Of a stretch of DNA of 64,000 nucleotides, positions 1 through 7,497 are shown one piece after another. The translations under genes were made by a program, and so were the position numbers. How positions within the stretch are numbered: the stretch's first letter is position 1; each line of letters opens with the position of its first letter. The stretch comes from a bacterium YEK0313 (GTDB lineage Bacteria; Pseudomonadota; Alphaproteobacteria; Rhizobiales; Phreatobacteraceae). The notes beneath the pieces are model-generated. The model searched no databases, was not told the DNA's origin, and saw only the letters and a list, made by a program, of their open reading frames with translations. The stretch lies in assembly GCA_000751295.2 (NCBI GenBank), contig CCMO02000001.1:3500615-3564614 (forward strand), read 5' to 3'.

Positions 1-1881
1 CGAGTCGGACGAAAAGGCGTCGATGATGATGAGATCGGCCGCGCCCTGCTCGCCTTCCGCAAGGGTCAGGCGGGCATCGCCCAGAACCACCGGCGCCTCG
101 GGCGCGCATTGGCGCAGAAACGAGAATTCGGTGCGGGCGATCCGCTCGATTTCCACGTCGATCTCGTAGAACCGCCAGGCGTCCCCGGGCTCGGCGTAGC
201 AGGCAAGGCTGCCCGAGCCGAGGCCGACCACCGCCACCCGGATCGGCCGGCCAAGCCTTTCCCGCGTCGCGGCGATCGCCTGTCCGAGCGGTCCGGCCGC
301 GTGATAGTAGCTGAGCGGCTCTGGCCGGCCGGTCGCGGCGATGCGCTCGATGCCGTGCACGGTGGTGCCGTGAGCCAGTTGCTTGAACCGGCCGTCGTCG
401 GTGACCGAGATCCTGTGGACGCCGAAGAAGCTACGGGTGGTATGCGTCTCGCCGGTGCCGGCATCGAAGACGCGCATGATGCCGACCGCCAACAGCATCA
501 GCAGCATCAGCCGGAACGGCCGATTGCGCCAGAGAATGGCACCGATCAGCAGGCCGCGCATGAGCAGGACCGCAGCGGCCGCCAGGATCGGCCAGGCCGG
601 GACGCCGATCAGGCCGGCGAAGACCAGCGCGGCACCGGCGGCGGCGAGCCCCTGGGCGATCCGATCGGCCTTGAACGCCCGCCAGGACGCCCCCGGCCGG
701 CAGAGGACCGCCAATCCCAGCAGCAGCGGATATTCGGCGACCCAGGAGAACAGATGCGGCGCCAGCAGCCCGGTGAAGATGCCGCCGAGCATGCCGCCGA
801 ACGACATCCAGAGATAGAAGGCCGTGAGATGGCCCGGCGCCGGCCGGCGGCGGGCGAGCTCGCCATGGCACACCATGGCGGTCACGAAGAAGGCGGTGAG
901 ATGCAGCAGGACCACCGGCCCGAGCGCGCTGATCGCCGTCTGCGCCGTCAGCGTCAGCACCACCATGATCAGCAGAAAGGGCTGCAGCATCAGGAGGAAG
1001 CGATGCGAGACCAGTTCCCGATCCTGGAACACCAGCACGAAGGTCAGCAGGAACAAGCCGAGCGGCAGCACCCACATGAAGGGCGCCGCCGCGACATCGG
1101 TGGAGAGATAGGCGGTGACCGCCACCATGAGCGCCGAGGGCACGAAGGCGAAGCCGACCCAGCCGGCAATGGCGCGGAAGTCCGGCGCCGCGCCGGCACC
1201 GGTCTCGATCAGGCCGCCCGGCGCCGGCGCCTCGGCGGCCGGCAACTGAACGAGCAGCGCGCCGCAGAAGGCGACGAGCGCGATCAGCAGATAGAAACCC
1301 TGCGACCAGGCGGTGACCTGCAGGCCGAGCGTCGTGAGCGGCTCCACGAGGAACGGATAGGACAGCAGCGCCAGGAACGAGCCGACATTGGAGGCGGCAT
1401 AGAGCCAGTACGGATTCCGGCCCTGGCCGCACTGCGTCCGGGCGAACCAGGCCTGCAGCAGCGGGCCATTGGCGGACAGCGCGAAGAACGGCAGGCCGAT
1501 GGAGGCCGTGAACAGGCCGATGAGCCAGAGCGTCTCGCCGCTCGCCGGCGGCCGGCCCCAGCCGGCGGCCATGCCGAGCGGCAGGGCGAGCGTGGCCGCG
1601 GCGAGGACGGCAATATGGACGGCCACGGCCGCGCGCGGCCGCAGACAGGTCGTCAGCACATGGGCATAGGCATAGCCGCCGAGCAGCATGGCCTGGAAGA
1701 ACACCATGGCGACCGACCAGACGCCCGGACTGCCGCCAAGGCGCGGCAGGACCATTTTCGCGAACAGCGGCTGGACGGCGAACAGCAGGGCGGCGCTGGT
1801 GAACACCGCTGCGCCGAAGACCGCGGTGATCCAAGACCCGGTCGAACTTGGAAGCGAGGCGCGCGCGTCGGCAAGGCTCAT
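1..1881 (-). CDS. Fused membrane / spermidine synthase-like protein, 3' end cut by window edge
   Basis: The reading frame starts with MSLADARASL at 1881 and stays open to base 1, so the C-terminus lies outside the window. The first ~400 residues are hydrophobic, with many predicted membrane segments (for example FTSAALLFAVQPLFAKMVLP near residue 26). The last visible residues, DLIIIDAFSSDS, match the aminopropyltransferase core motif of spermidine synthases. This order, a membrane half followed by a soluble SpeE-like half, is that of the fused MFS/spermidine synthase family, whose substrate is mostly unproven; polyamine synthesis should not be assumed. Nothing visible links it to its right-hand neighbour ratA, which ends at 1928 on the same strand. 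Confidence 0.8.
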   Translation of the reverse strand, partial: MSLADARASLPSSTGSWITAVFGAAVFTSAALLFAVQPLFAKMVLPRLGGSPGVWSVAMVFFQAMLLGGYAYAHVLTTCLRPRAAVAVHIAVLAAATLALPLGMAAGWGRPPASGETLWLIGLFTASIGLPFFALSANGPLLQAWFARTQCGQGRNPYWLYAASNVGSFLALLSYPFLVEPLTTLGLQVTAWSQGFYLLIALVAFCGALLVQLPAAEAPAPGGLIETGAGAAPDFRAIAGWVGFAFVPSALMVAVTAYLSTDVAAAPFMWVLPLGLFLLTFVLVFQDRELVSHRFLLMLQPFLLIMVVLTLTAQTAISALGPVVLLHLTAFFVTAMVCHGELARRRPAPGHLTAFYLWMSFGGMLGGIFTGLLAPHLFSWVAEYPLLLGLAVLCRPGASWRAFKADRIAQGLAAAGAALVFAGLIGVPAWPILAAAAVLLMRGLLIGAILWRNRPFRLMLLMLLAVGIMRVFDAGTGETHTTRSFFGVHRISVTDDGRFKQLAHGTTVHGIERIAATGRPEPLSYYHAAGPLGQAIAATRERLGRPIRVAVVGLGSGSLACYAEPGDAWRFYEIDVEIERIARTEFSFLRQCAPEAPVVLGDARLTLAEGEQGAADLIIIDAFSSDS

Positions 1882-1927
1882 GGAGGCCGTCCAGCAAGAA
1901 CTGGGGCCAAGTCTTAACGAGCCGGGC

Positions 1928-2401
1928 TTAAGGAGCCGTTGCCGGTCCTGCCGCCCCGTAAACGGCATCGGCGCGCGCTTCGAAAGCCTCGGCGAAACGC
2001 CGGAACGCCGCGTCGAACACGGCTCCCATCACCAGGGCCAGGGCACGGCTGCGGAATTCGTAGTCGATCGAGAAGCTGACCACGGTTGCCTCGCCCTCGG
2101 ACGAAAAGCGCCAATGGTTCTCCAGCCGCGAGAACGGTCCGTCCAGATATTCGGCGAGAATATGCAGGCGCGGCCGATCGAGCGTCACCCGGCTGGTGAA
2201 GCTCTCGCGCAGCATCTTGTAGGCGACGGTCATATCCGCCACCAGGATCTCGACGCCGCCGTCGCCGGCATTGACGCGCCGCCTGACGCGCAGCTGCTGG
2301 CACAGCGGCACGAATTCCGGATATTTCTCGACATCGGCGACGAGGTCGAACATTTCCGCGGGTTTGTGGGCCACCCGCCGCTCGGTCTTGAAGATCGGCA
2401 T
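1928..2401 (-). CDS. RatA/Coq10-family ubiquinone-binding (START-like) protein
   Basis: This 157-residue protein starts MPIFKTERRV and has the SRPBCC/START fold pattern of the Coq10/RatA family: VADVEKYPEFVPLC near the N-terminus, then alternating beta strands and a long C-terminal helix (MGAVFDAAFRRFAEAFEARA). Family members bind ubiquinone or polyisoprenoid lipids and aid respiratory quinone function; the E. coli homologue RatA was also reported to affect ribosome association. The ATG at 2401 was chosen because the conserved domain begins there. The gene follows the P-loop kinase gene by 4 bases, so the two are probably cotranscribed with lipA. Confidence 0.85.
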   Translation of the reverse strand: MPIFKTERRVAHKPAEMFDLVADVEKYPEFVPLCQQLRVRRRVNAGDGGVEILVADMTVAYKMLRESFTSRVTLDRPRLHILAEYLDGPFSRLENHWRFSSEGEATVVSFSIDYEFRSRALALVMGAVFDAAFRRFAEAFEARADAVYGAAGPATAP

Positions 2402-2405
2402 GGCG

Positions 2406-2948
2406 TCAGGCTCCCGCGCCGGCCGGCACCGGCTCCGCCAGGTCGCCGGCCAGGCAGGCATTGGCCTGCCGCCGGGACGTGAAGGCGACGAGGCGCTGAT
2501 CCGTCCTCAGCCCCTGCACATAGTCGACGAGCTTCGGGCGCTGCTCGCGGCGATAGGTCCAGACGTAGCGCAGAAAGGCCCAGTCGACCCGTTCTGGGCA
2601 CCCCGGCGCCATTTCCGGCCGCACCTGGCCATAGCTCGACACGATCCGGCGCATGATCCCGGCGAGGCATGTCATACGCGGCAGGTCGAACCAGAACACG
2701 GTGTCGGTGCGCGCGCGGCGCAGCTCTCCGGCCCCGTGCCTAATGTAATTGCCGTCGATGACCCAGGCGTCCTTCGCGGCGACCTTGGCCATCGCGGCCG
2801 AGAAGGCCGGCATGTCCGGCTCGCGCCAGCCCGGCTGCCAGAACAGCGCGTCGATCGAGACGTAGGGCAGCGCCAGCCGGTCGGCGAGCGCCCGCGCGAA
2901 TGTCGTCTTGCCCGAGCCCGAACAGCCCATCACCAATATGCGCTGCAT
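2406..2948 (-). CDS. P-loop nucleoside-kinase-like ATPase (topology modulation / FlaR-like)
   Basis: This 180-residue protein starts with a textbook Walker A loop, GCSGSGKTT at residues 8-16, followed by an adenylate-kinase-like layout: LPYVSIDALFWQPGW, WVIDGNYIRHG and a Walker B-like strand TVFWFDLP. That pattern belongs to small ATPases annotated as topology modulation or FlaR-like proteins. Their substrate is unknown, and the name comes from an old plasmid phenotype. It lies 14 bases after lipA and 4 bases before ratA on the same strand, so it appears inserted into a lipA-ratA unit. A nucleotide or small-molecule kinase role is inferred from fold only. Confidence 0.8.
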   Translation of the reverse strand: MQRILVMGCSGSGKTTFARALADRLALPYVSIDALFWQPGWREPDMPAFSAAMAKVAAKDAWVIDGNYIRHGAGELRRARTDTVFWFDLPRMTCLAGIMRRIVSSYGQVRPEMAPGCPERVDWAFLRYVWTYRREQRPKLVDYVQGLRTDQRLVAFTSRRQANACLAGDLAEPVPAGAGA

Positions 2949-2962
2949 GGCCGGGCCGCCGC

Positions 2963-3922
2963 TCAGCGGCCGAGCTTGGCGAAGCGGGCCGCCTTCAGCC
3001 GGGCGAAATCCTCGCCCGCATGATGCGAGGAGCGGGTCAGCGGGCTCGACGATACCAGCAGGAAGCCCTTGGCGTTGGCGATGGTTTCGAAGCCCTTGAA
3101 TTCGTCCGGCGTGAGGAAGCGCACCACCTCGTGGTGCTTGCGCGTCGGCTGCAGATACTGGCCGATAGTCAGGAAATCGACCTCCGCCGAGCGCAGGTCG
3201 TCCATCAGCTGCAGCACCTCGTTCCGCTCCTCGCCGAGGCCGACCATGATGCCGGATTTGGTGAAGATCGAGGGGTCGAGCTCCTTGACTCGCTGCAGCA
3301 GCCGGATCGAATGGAAATAGCGCGCGCCCGGCCGGACCTTGAGATATTTCGACGGGACGGTTTCGAGATTGTGGTTGAACACGTCGGGCCGCGCCGCGAC
3401 CACCACTTCCAGCGCGCCGTCCTTGCGCAGGAAATCCGGCGTCAGGATCTCGATCGTCGTCTTGGGCGAGCGGGCGCGGATCGCGTGAATCACCTTGGCG
3501 AAATGCTCGGCGCCGCCGTCGGCGAGATCGTCGCGGTCGACCGAGGTGATCACGACATGTTCAAGGCCGAGCTTCTCGACGGCGATCGCCGTGTGCTCCG
3601 GCTCCAGCGGGTCGAGCGCGCCGGGCATGCCGGTCTTGACGTTGCAGAACGAACAGGCGCGCGTGCAGGTGTCGCCCATGATCATGAAGGTGGCGTGCTT
3701 CTTTTCCCAGCACTCGCCGATATTCGGGCAGCCGGCCTCCTCGCAGACGGTGACGAGGCCGTTTTCCTTCACGATCCGGTGCGTCTCGGCCCATTTGGGC
3801 GAGCCGGGCGCCTTGACGCGAATCCAGTCCGGCTTGCGCTGGATCGGCTGGTCGGGCCGATGCGCCTTCTCCGGATGTCGCGGACGATTGTCCTGCTTCA
3901 AGGTATCGATCAGCGTGGCCAT
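2963..3922 (-). CDS. lipA: Lipoyl synthase
   Basis: LipA is a radical-SAM enzyme that inserts two sulfurs into protein-bound octanoyl groups, making lipoyl cofactor for pyruvate and 2-oxoglutarate dehydrogenases and glycine cleavage. The 319-residue protein has both cysteine sets: C60-x4-C65-x5-C71 (VCEEAGCPNIGECW) for the auxiliary cluster and C86-x3-C90-x2-C93 (CTRACSFC) for the radical-SAM cluster. The C-terminal RSSHHAGEDF matches the conserved RSS motif whose serine ligates the auxiliary cluster. MATLIDTLKQ at 3922 was taken as the start since an upstream in-frame extension is unlike the family. It heads the lipA-kinase-ratA run. Confidence 0.97.
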   Translation of the reverse strand: MATLIDTLKQDNRPRHPEKAHRPDQPIQRKPDWIRVKAPGSPKWAETHRIVKENGLVTVCEEAGCPNIGECWEKKHATFMIMGDTCTRACSFCNVKTGMPGALDPLEPEHTAIAVEKLGLEHVVITSVDRDDLADGGAEHFAKVIHAIRARSPKTTIEILTPDFLRKDGALEVVVAARPDVFNHNLETVPSKYLKVRPGARYFHSIRLLQRVKELDPSIFTKSGIMVGLGEERNEVLQLMDDLRSAEVDFLTIGQYLQPTRKHHEVVRFLTPDEFKGFETIANAKGFLLVSSSPLTRSSHHAGEDFARLKAARFAKLGR

Positions 3923-4026
3923 GGCTCGTTCCGACGCGGCTATCGTACTGTCATTAGGCGGCTTGGCCGCCATTTCGCAAGGCCCAGCCATCGCCCCTGC
4001 CCTGCGAACGCCGGTCTGCCGCCGCG

Positions 4027-5301
4027 TCAGGCCGGACGCTGTCTGGGATCGAAGGCGGCGATGAAGCCGATCAGCGCCGCAACCGCAAGCCCCATATCCG
4101 TCGTGGAGGCGAATTCGAGCGGATTGTGGCTGATGCCGTCGCGGCAGCGCACGAACAGCATGGCGAAATCGGTGAGCTTGCTCATCGACTGCCCGTCATG
4201 GCCGGCGCCCGAGACGAGCCGCGGCGCCGGCAGATCGAGCCGCTTCAGGCTGGCCGCCAGTCCCTCCTGCAGCCAGGGCGCGCAGGACGCCGTCGGGCAG
4301 TCGTGGTAGGTGTCGAAACCGACCACGCAGCCGCGCGCCGCGGCGATCTCCTCGCAGCGGGCCATGAAGGTCGCGAGCGCCGCATGGCGGGGCGCATCCG
4401 AGGCGGCCCTGAGGTCGAGCACGAAATCGACGCCATCGGGCACGACATTGGCCGCGCCCGGCATGACCTTGAGCGTGCCGACGGTCGCCACCATCGCCGC
4501 CTCCGGATGCGCCTTCGCGATCGCCTCGGCCGCCACCACCATCTCGCTCGCCGCGACCAGCGCGTCGCGGCGCAGCGTCATCGGCACGGTGCCGGCATGG
4601 CCGGCCATGCCGCGCACCGTGACACGCGTGCGGAACTGGCCGGCGATCGACGTGACGATGCCGAGCGGCGCGCCCTGATGCTCCAGCACCGGCCCCTGCT
4701 CGATATGAACCTCGACATAGGCCAGGGCCTCTTCCGGCGTCAGCGCCGCACCGCCGGTCGCGTCGGGATCGAGGCCGTAGTCACGCATTGCCGTCGCCAG
4801 CGCGACGCCGTCCGCGTCCGTGCCGGCGAGCCAGCGCTGCTCGAAATTGCCGGCGAGCGCCGCCGAGGACGACAGGACGGTCGGGAAGCGGCTGCCCTCC
4901 TCGTCCCCGAAGGCCAGCACGTCGACCGCGAAATCGAACCGCCTGTCGGCGTCGCGGAAATGTTCGACCGCGAGGATGCCGGCCACCACGCCGAACATGC
5001 CGTCATATTTGCCGGCATTGATCACCGTGTCGATATGCGACCCGATCAGGAGGCGCGGCACCCGGTTGGCGCCGTCGGCCGCGCCGGCGCGCGCATAGTG
5101 GCCGCGGACGGTGGCGAGCTGGTCCTCGCTGACCGCCATGCCGGCCTCGGCCATCCACTGGCCGACGAGATGGGCGGCCCGCCGGTGCTCGCGGGTCAGG
5201 AAGCGCCGGGTCAGCCGGTCGGCATCCTCGGAAATGGCCGCCAGTTCCTCTAGCATGGCCTCGGCGCGTTCGCCGAGGCGCTCGATCTCCGCCGGGGTCA
5301 T
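4027..5301 (-). CDS. allC: Zn-dependent M20 amidohydrolase (allantoate amidohydrolase type)
   Basis: This 424-residue M20 peptidase-family hydrolase has the metal ligands in place: H89 and D91 in GSHIDTV, D100 in GKYDGMFGV and the EE pair at ~134-135 (FGDEEGSRFP), plus a later dimerisation domain and GAGHDGQSM. The family contains allantoate amidohydrolase, ureidoglycolate amidohydrolase and N-carbamoyl-L-amino-acid hydrolase, which sequence alone separates poorly. Placement as last gene of the xdhABC-puuD operon favours allantoate. Its ATG at 5301 overlaps the puuD stop by 4 bases (ATGA), so translation is probably coupled. The longer in-frame extension upstream runs inside puuD and was rejected. 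Confidence 0.85.
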   Translation of the reverse strand: MTPAEIERLGERAEAMLEELAAISEDADRLTRRFLTREHRRAAHLVGQWMAEAGMAVSEDQLATVRGHYARAGAADGANRVPRLLIGSHIDTVINAGKYDGMFGVVAGILAVEHFRDADRRFDFAVDVLAFGDEEGSRFPTVLSSSAALAGNFEQRWLAGTDADGVALATAMRDYGLDPDATGGAALTPEEALAYVEVHIEQGPVLEHQGAPLGIVTSIAGQFRTRVTVRGMAGHAGTVPMTLRRDALVAASEMVVAAEAIAKAHPEAAMVATVGTLKVMPGAANVVPDGVDFVLDLRAASDAPRHAALATFMARCEEIAAARGCVVGFDTYHDCPTASCAPWLQEGLAASLKRLDLPAPRLVSGAGHDGQSMSKLTDFAMLFVRCRDGISHNPLEFASTTDMGLAVAALIGFIAAFDPRQRPA

Positions 5302-6488
5302 CGCGCACCCGCCAGGAAGGCGCCGAGCGCGGCCCGCTCGGCATCGGTCATGCCGGTCTCGTTGCCGAGCGGCATGGCTTTGGACTGGACGGACTGCTGC
5401 ACGATGGCTCCTGAAAAACGCCTGAGATCTGCGGCCGTCTCCAGGGTGACGCCTTTTGGCGCTTCGGTGAAGCCCGGATGTCGCGGCTGGCGCGCATGGC
5501 ACGCGGCACAATGCCGCGCCACGATGTCGAGGGCCTGCGCCTCGGTCACGGCGCCAGCGCGGCCGAGGTCGAGCCTTGGCCGCTCGGCCGTCACGAAGAT
5601 CATCGCGACCAGCGCGATCGCCGCGACCGGCACCGCCCAGCCGTAGCGCTGCCAGGGATCGCCCGCCTCGTGCCGGTTGATCGTGTGCTGCACCAGCGCG
5701 CCACAGACGACGACGAGGGCGACGATCAGCCAGGATGCGGGATGGCCGTAGAGCATCGGATAATGGTTCGACACCATCATCAGCAGCACCGGCAGCGTCA
5801 GGTAGTTGTTGTGAGTCGAGCGGGTCTTGCCGATCTTGCCGTATTTCGGATCCGGCTTGCGCCCGGCGATCAGGTCCGCGACCACGATCTTCTGGTTGGG
5901 GATGATCACCAGGAAGACGTTGGCCGCCATGATCGTGCCGATGAAGACGCCGACATGGATGAAGGCGCCCCGGCCGGAAAAGACATGGGTGAAGGCCCAG
6001 GCCGCCGCCACGATCAGCGCGAAGACGATGACCGACAGCAGCGCCGGCCGCTCCGCCAGCGGCGAGCGGCAGAGCGCATCATAGACGAGCCAGCCCCCGA
6101 CGATCGCGCCGAGCGACAGGCCGATCGCCTGCCAGGGCTGGAGCGCGGCCACCGTCGGATCGATCAAGAAGCCGCGGGCGTTCCAGTAATATTGCACGAC
6201 CAGCAGCACGAAGCCGGACATCCAGGTGAGATAGGCGGCCCAGCGGTGCCAGATGAGGTCGGGCGGCAGGTCGGCCGGCGCCACCAGATATTTGCCGACC
6301 TGGTAGAAGCCGCCGCCATGGACCTCCCAGGCGCTGCCGTCCGGCCCGGCCGTCCCCGGCGCCTTGGCCTTCAGCTGATAGTCCAGCGACATGAAATAGA
6401 AGCTTGTGCCGATCCAGGTGATGCCGACCGTCATGTGAAACCAGCGCGACAGGAGATTGAGCCAGTCGGCGGCAAGGGCGAGGTCCAT
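5298..6488 (-). CDS. puuD: Membrane urate hydroxylase with C-terminal cytochrome c domain
   Basis: PuuD oxidises urate to 5-hydroxyisourate at the membrane and passes electrons to a heme instead of making peroxide. The 396-residue protein starts MDLALAADWLNLLSRWFHM and has about eight membrane helices with typical HMTVGITWIGTSFYF and EVHGGGFYQVGKY segments. It then carries a cytochrome c domain: CAACH at 327-331 for heme attachment and a likely axial Met in KAMPLGN near 372. It sits 15 bases after xdhC, so urate made by xanthine dehydrogenase can be used directly. The fused cytochrome is usual for this family. Confidence 0.93.
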   Translation of the reverse strand: MDLALAADWLNLLSRWFHMTVGITWIGTSFYFMSLDYQLKAKAPGTAGPDGSAWEVHGGGFYQVGKYLVAPADLPPDLIWHRWAAYLTWMSGFVLLVVQYYWNARGFLIDPTVAALQPWQAIGLSLGAIVGGWLVYDALCRSPLAERPALLSVIVFALIVAAAWAFTHVFSGRGAFIHVGVFIGTIMAANVFLVIIPNQKIVVADLIAGRKPDPKYGKIGKTRSTHNNYLTLPVLLMMVSNHYPMLYGHPASWLIVALVVVCGALVQHTINRHEAGDPWQRYGWAVPVAAIALVAMIFVTAERPRLDLGRAGAVTEAQALDIVARHCAACHARQPRHPGFTEAPKGVTLETAADLRRFSGAIVQQSVQSKAMPLGNETGMTDAERAALGAFLAGAR

Positions 6489-6503
6489 GGTGGATCCGGG
6501 CTG

Positions 6504-7481
6504 TCAGGAGCTGTGGGAACGGGTGGGACGGCGGCCGCGAGCCGGCGCATCGGCGGTTTTGGTCCGCGCTTCGGCGATCAGCAGGCATTCGGCCGCGATG
6601 GCGGCGGCGATCACCGGCGGCGCCTTGCCGCCGATGCCCGGCAGGCCGACCGGGCAGCGCAGCGCAGCGATCCGGGCGGCGGGCACGCCGCGGCCGGCGA
6701 GCTGCCGGGCGAAACGGGCCCGCTTGGTGGCCGATCCGATCAGTCCGACCCCGGCGACCGGTGCACACATGAGCGCCGCCTCGACGATGTCGAGATCCAG
6801 CGCGTGGCTATGGGTCATGACGAGCACCTCGGCGCCGGCCGGCGCCGCCGCCAGCACCGCATCGGCCGACGCCGCGGTCGTCGTGACATTGGCGGGAATC
6901 GCCGCCGGAAAGGCGCCGGGGCGGCCGTCCCACCAGACCACGCGGAACGGCAGCGGCGCGAGCGCCAGAACGAGGGCGCGTCCGACATGGCCCGCGCCGA
7001 ACAGCAGGATGGTCGGCGGCCGCTCGCCGAACCTCTCGGTCACCGTGCCCGCCGCCGGGGCGGCGCCGGGCTTCAGGATGCGCCGGACCGTCCGGCCGCC
7101 GGCAGGCCGGTCGACCGCCGTCGCGAAAGGCCCTGCGCGCTCGGCCGCGGCAAGCGCGGCGATCTCGTCGCGGTCGCGCTGGTCGAAGGTCTCGATGGCC
7201 AATATCACCCGGCCGCCGCAGCACTGGCCGAGATCCGGTCCCAGCACCTGGTCGACCAGCATGGTCGCCCGTTCCGCCCTTGCCAGCATGGCCTGGGCCC
7301 GCGCCAGCGCCCGCCATTCCAGCGCGCCGCCGCCGATCGTGCCGTGAAAGGCCCCGTCCGGTCGGACGACCATGCATGTTCCCGCTTCCCGCGGGGTCGA
7401 GCCCACGGCGCTGACGACGCTGACGAGGGCGCAGGCGCCATGCGCCTCGACCATCGCCTCGATCCGCGGCCAGACCTCCAT
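6504..7481 (-). CDS. xdhC: Xanthine dehydrogenase accessory protein (Moco chaperone)
   Basis: XdhC binds molybdenum cofactor, protects its sulfurated form and inserts it into XdhB; it is not part of the mature enzyme. The 325-residue protein has the XdhC/CoxI N-terminal domain (VSVVSAVGSTPREAGTCMVV, then GTIGGGALEW and QCCGG as GQCCGGRV) and a C-terminal Rossmann domain (ILLFGAGHVGRALV, VGLIGSATKRARF). The ATG at 7481 gives MEVWPRIEAM, the expected family start. It lies 16 bases after xdhB and 15 before puuD on the same strand. Confidence 0.94.
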   Translation of the reverse strand: MEVWPRIEAMVEAHGACALVSVVSAVGSTPREAGTCMVVRPDGAFHGTIGGGALEWRALARAQAMLARAERATMLVDQVLGPDLGQCCGGRVILAIETFDQRDRDEIAALAAAERAGPFATAVDRPAGGRTVRRILKPGAAPAAGTVTERFGERPPTILLFGAGHVGRALVLALAPLPFRVVWWDGRPGAFPAAIPANVTTTAASADAVLAAAPAGAEVLVMTHSHALDLDIVEAALMCAPVAGVGLIGSATKRARFARQLAGRGVPAARIAALRCPVGLPGIGGKAPPVIAAAIAAECLLIAEARTKTADAPARGRRPTRSHSS

Positions 7482-7497
7482 CGGGCGCCTCCCCGGC

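Noticed and set aside
109..1917. Long open frame on the plus strand rich in Arg, Glu and Gly
   Set aside because: It is the antisense shadow of the membrane/spermidine-synthase-like gene; the minus strand encodes clear membrane helices and the DAFSSDS motif.
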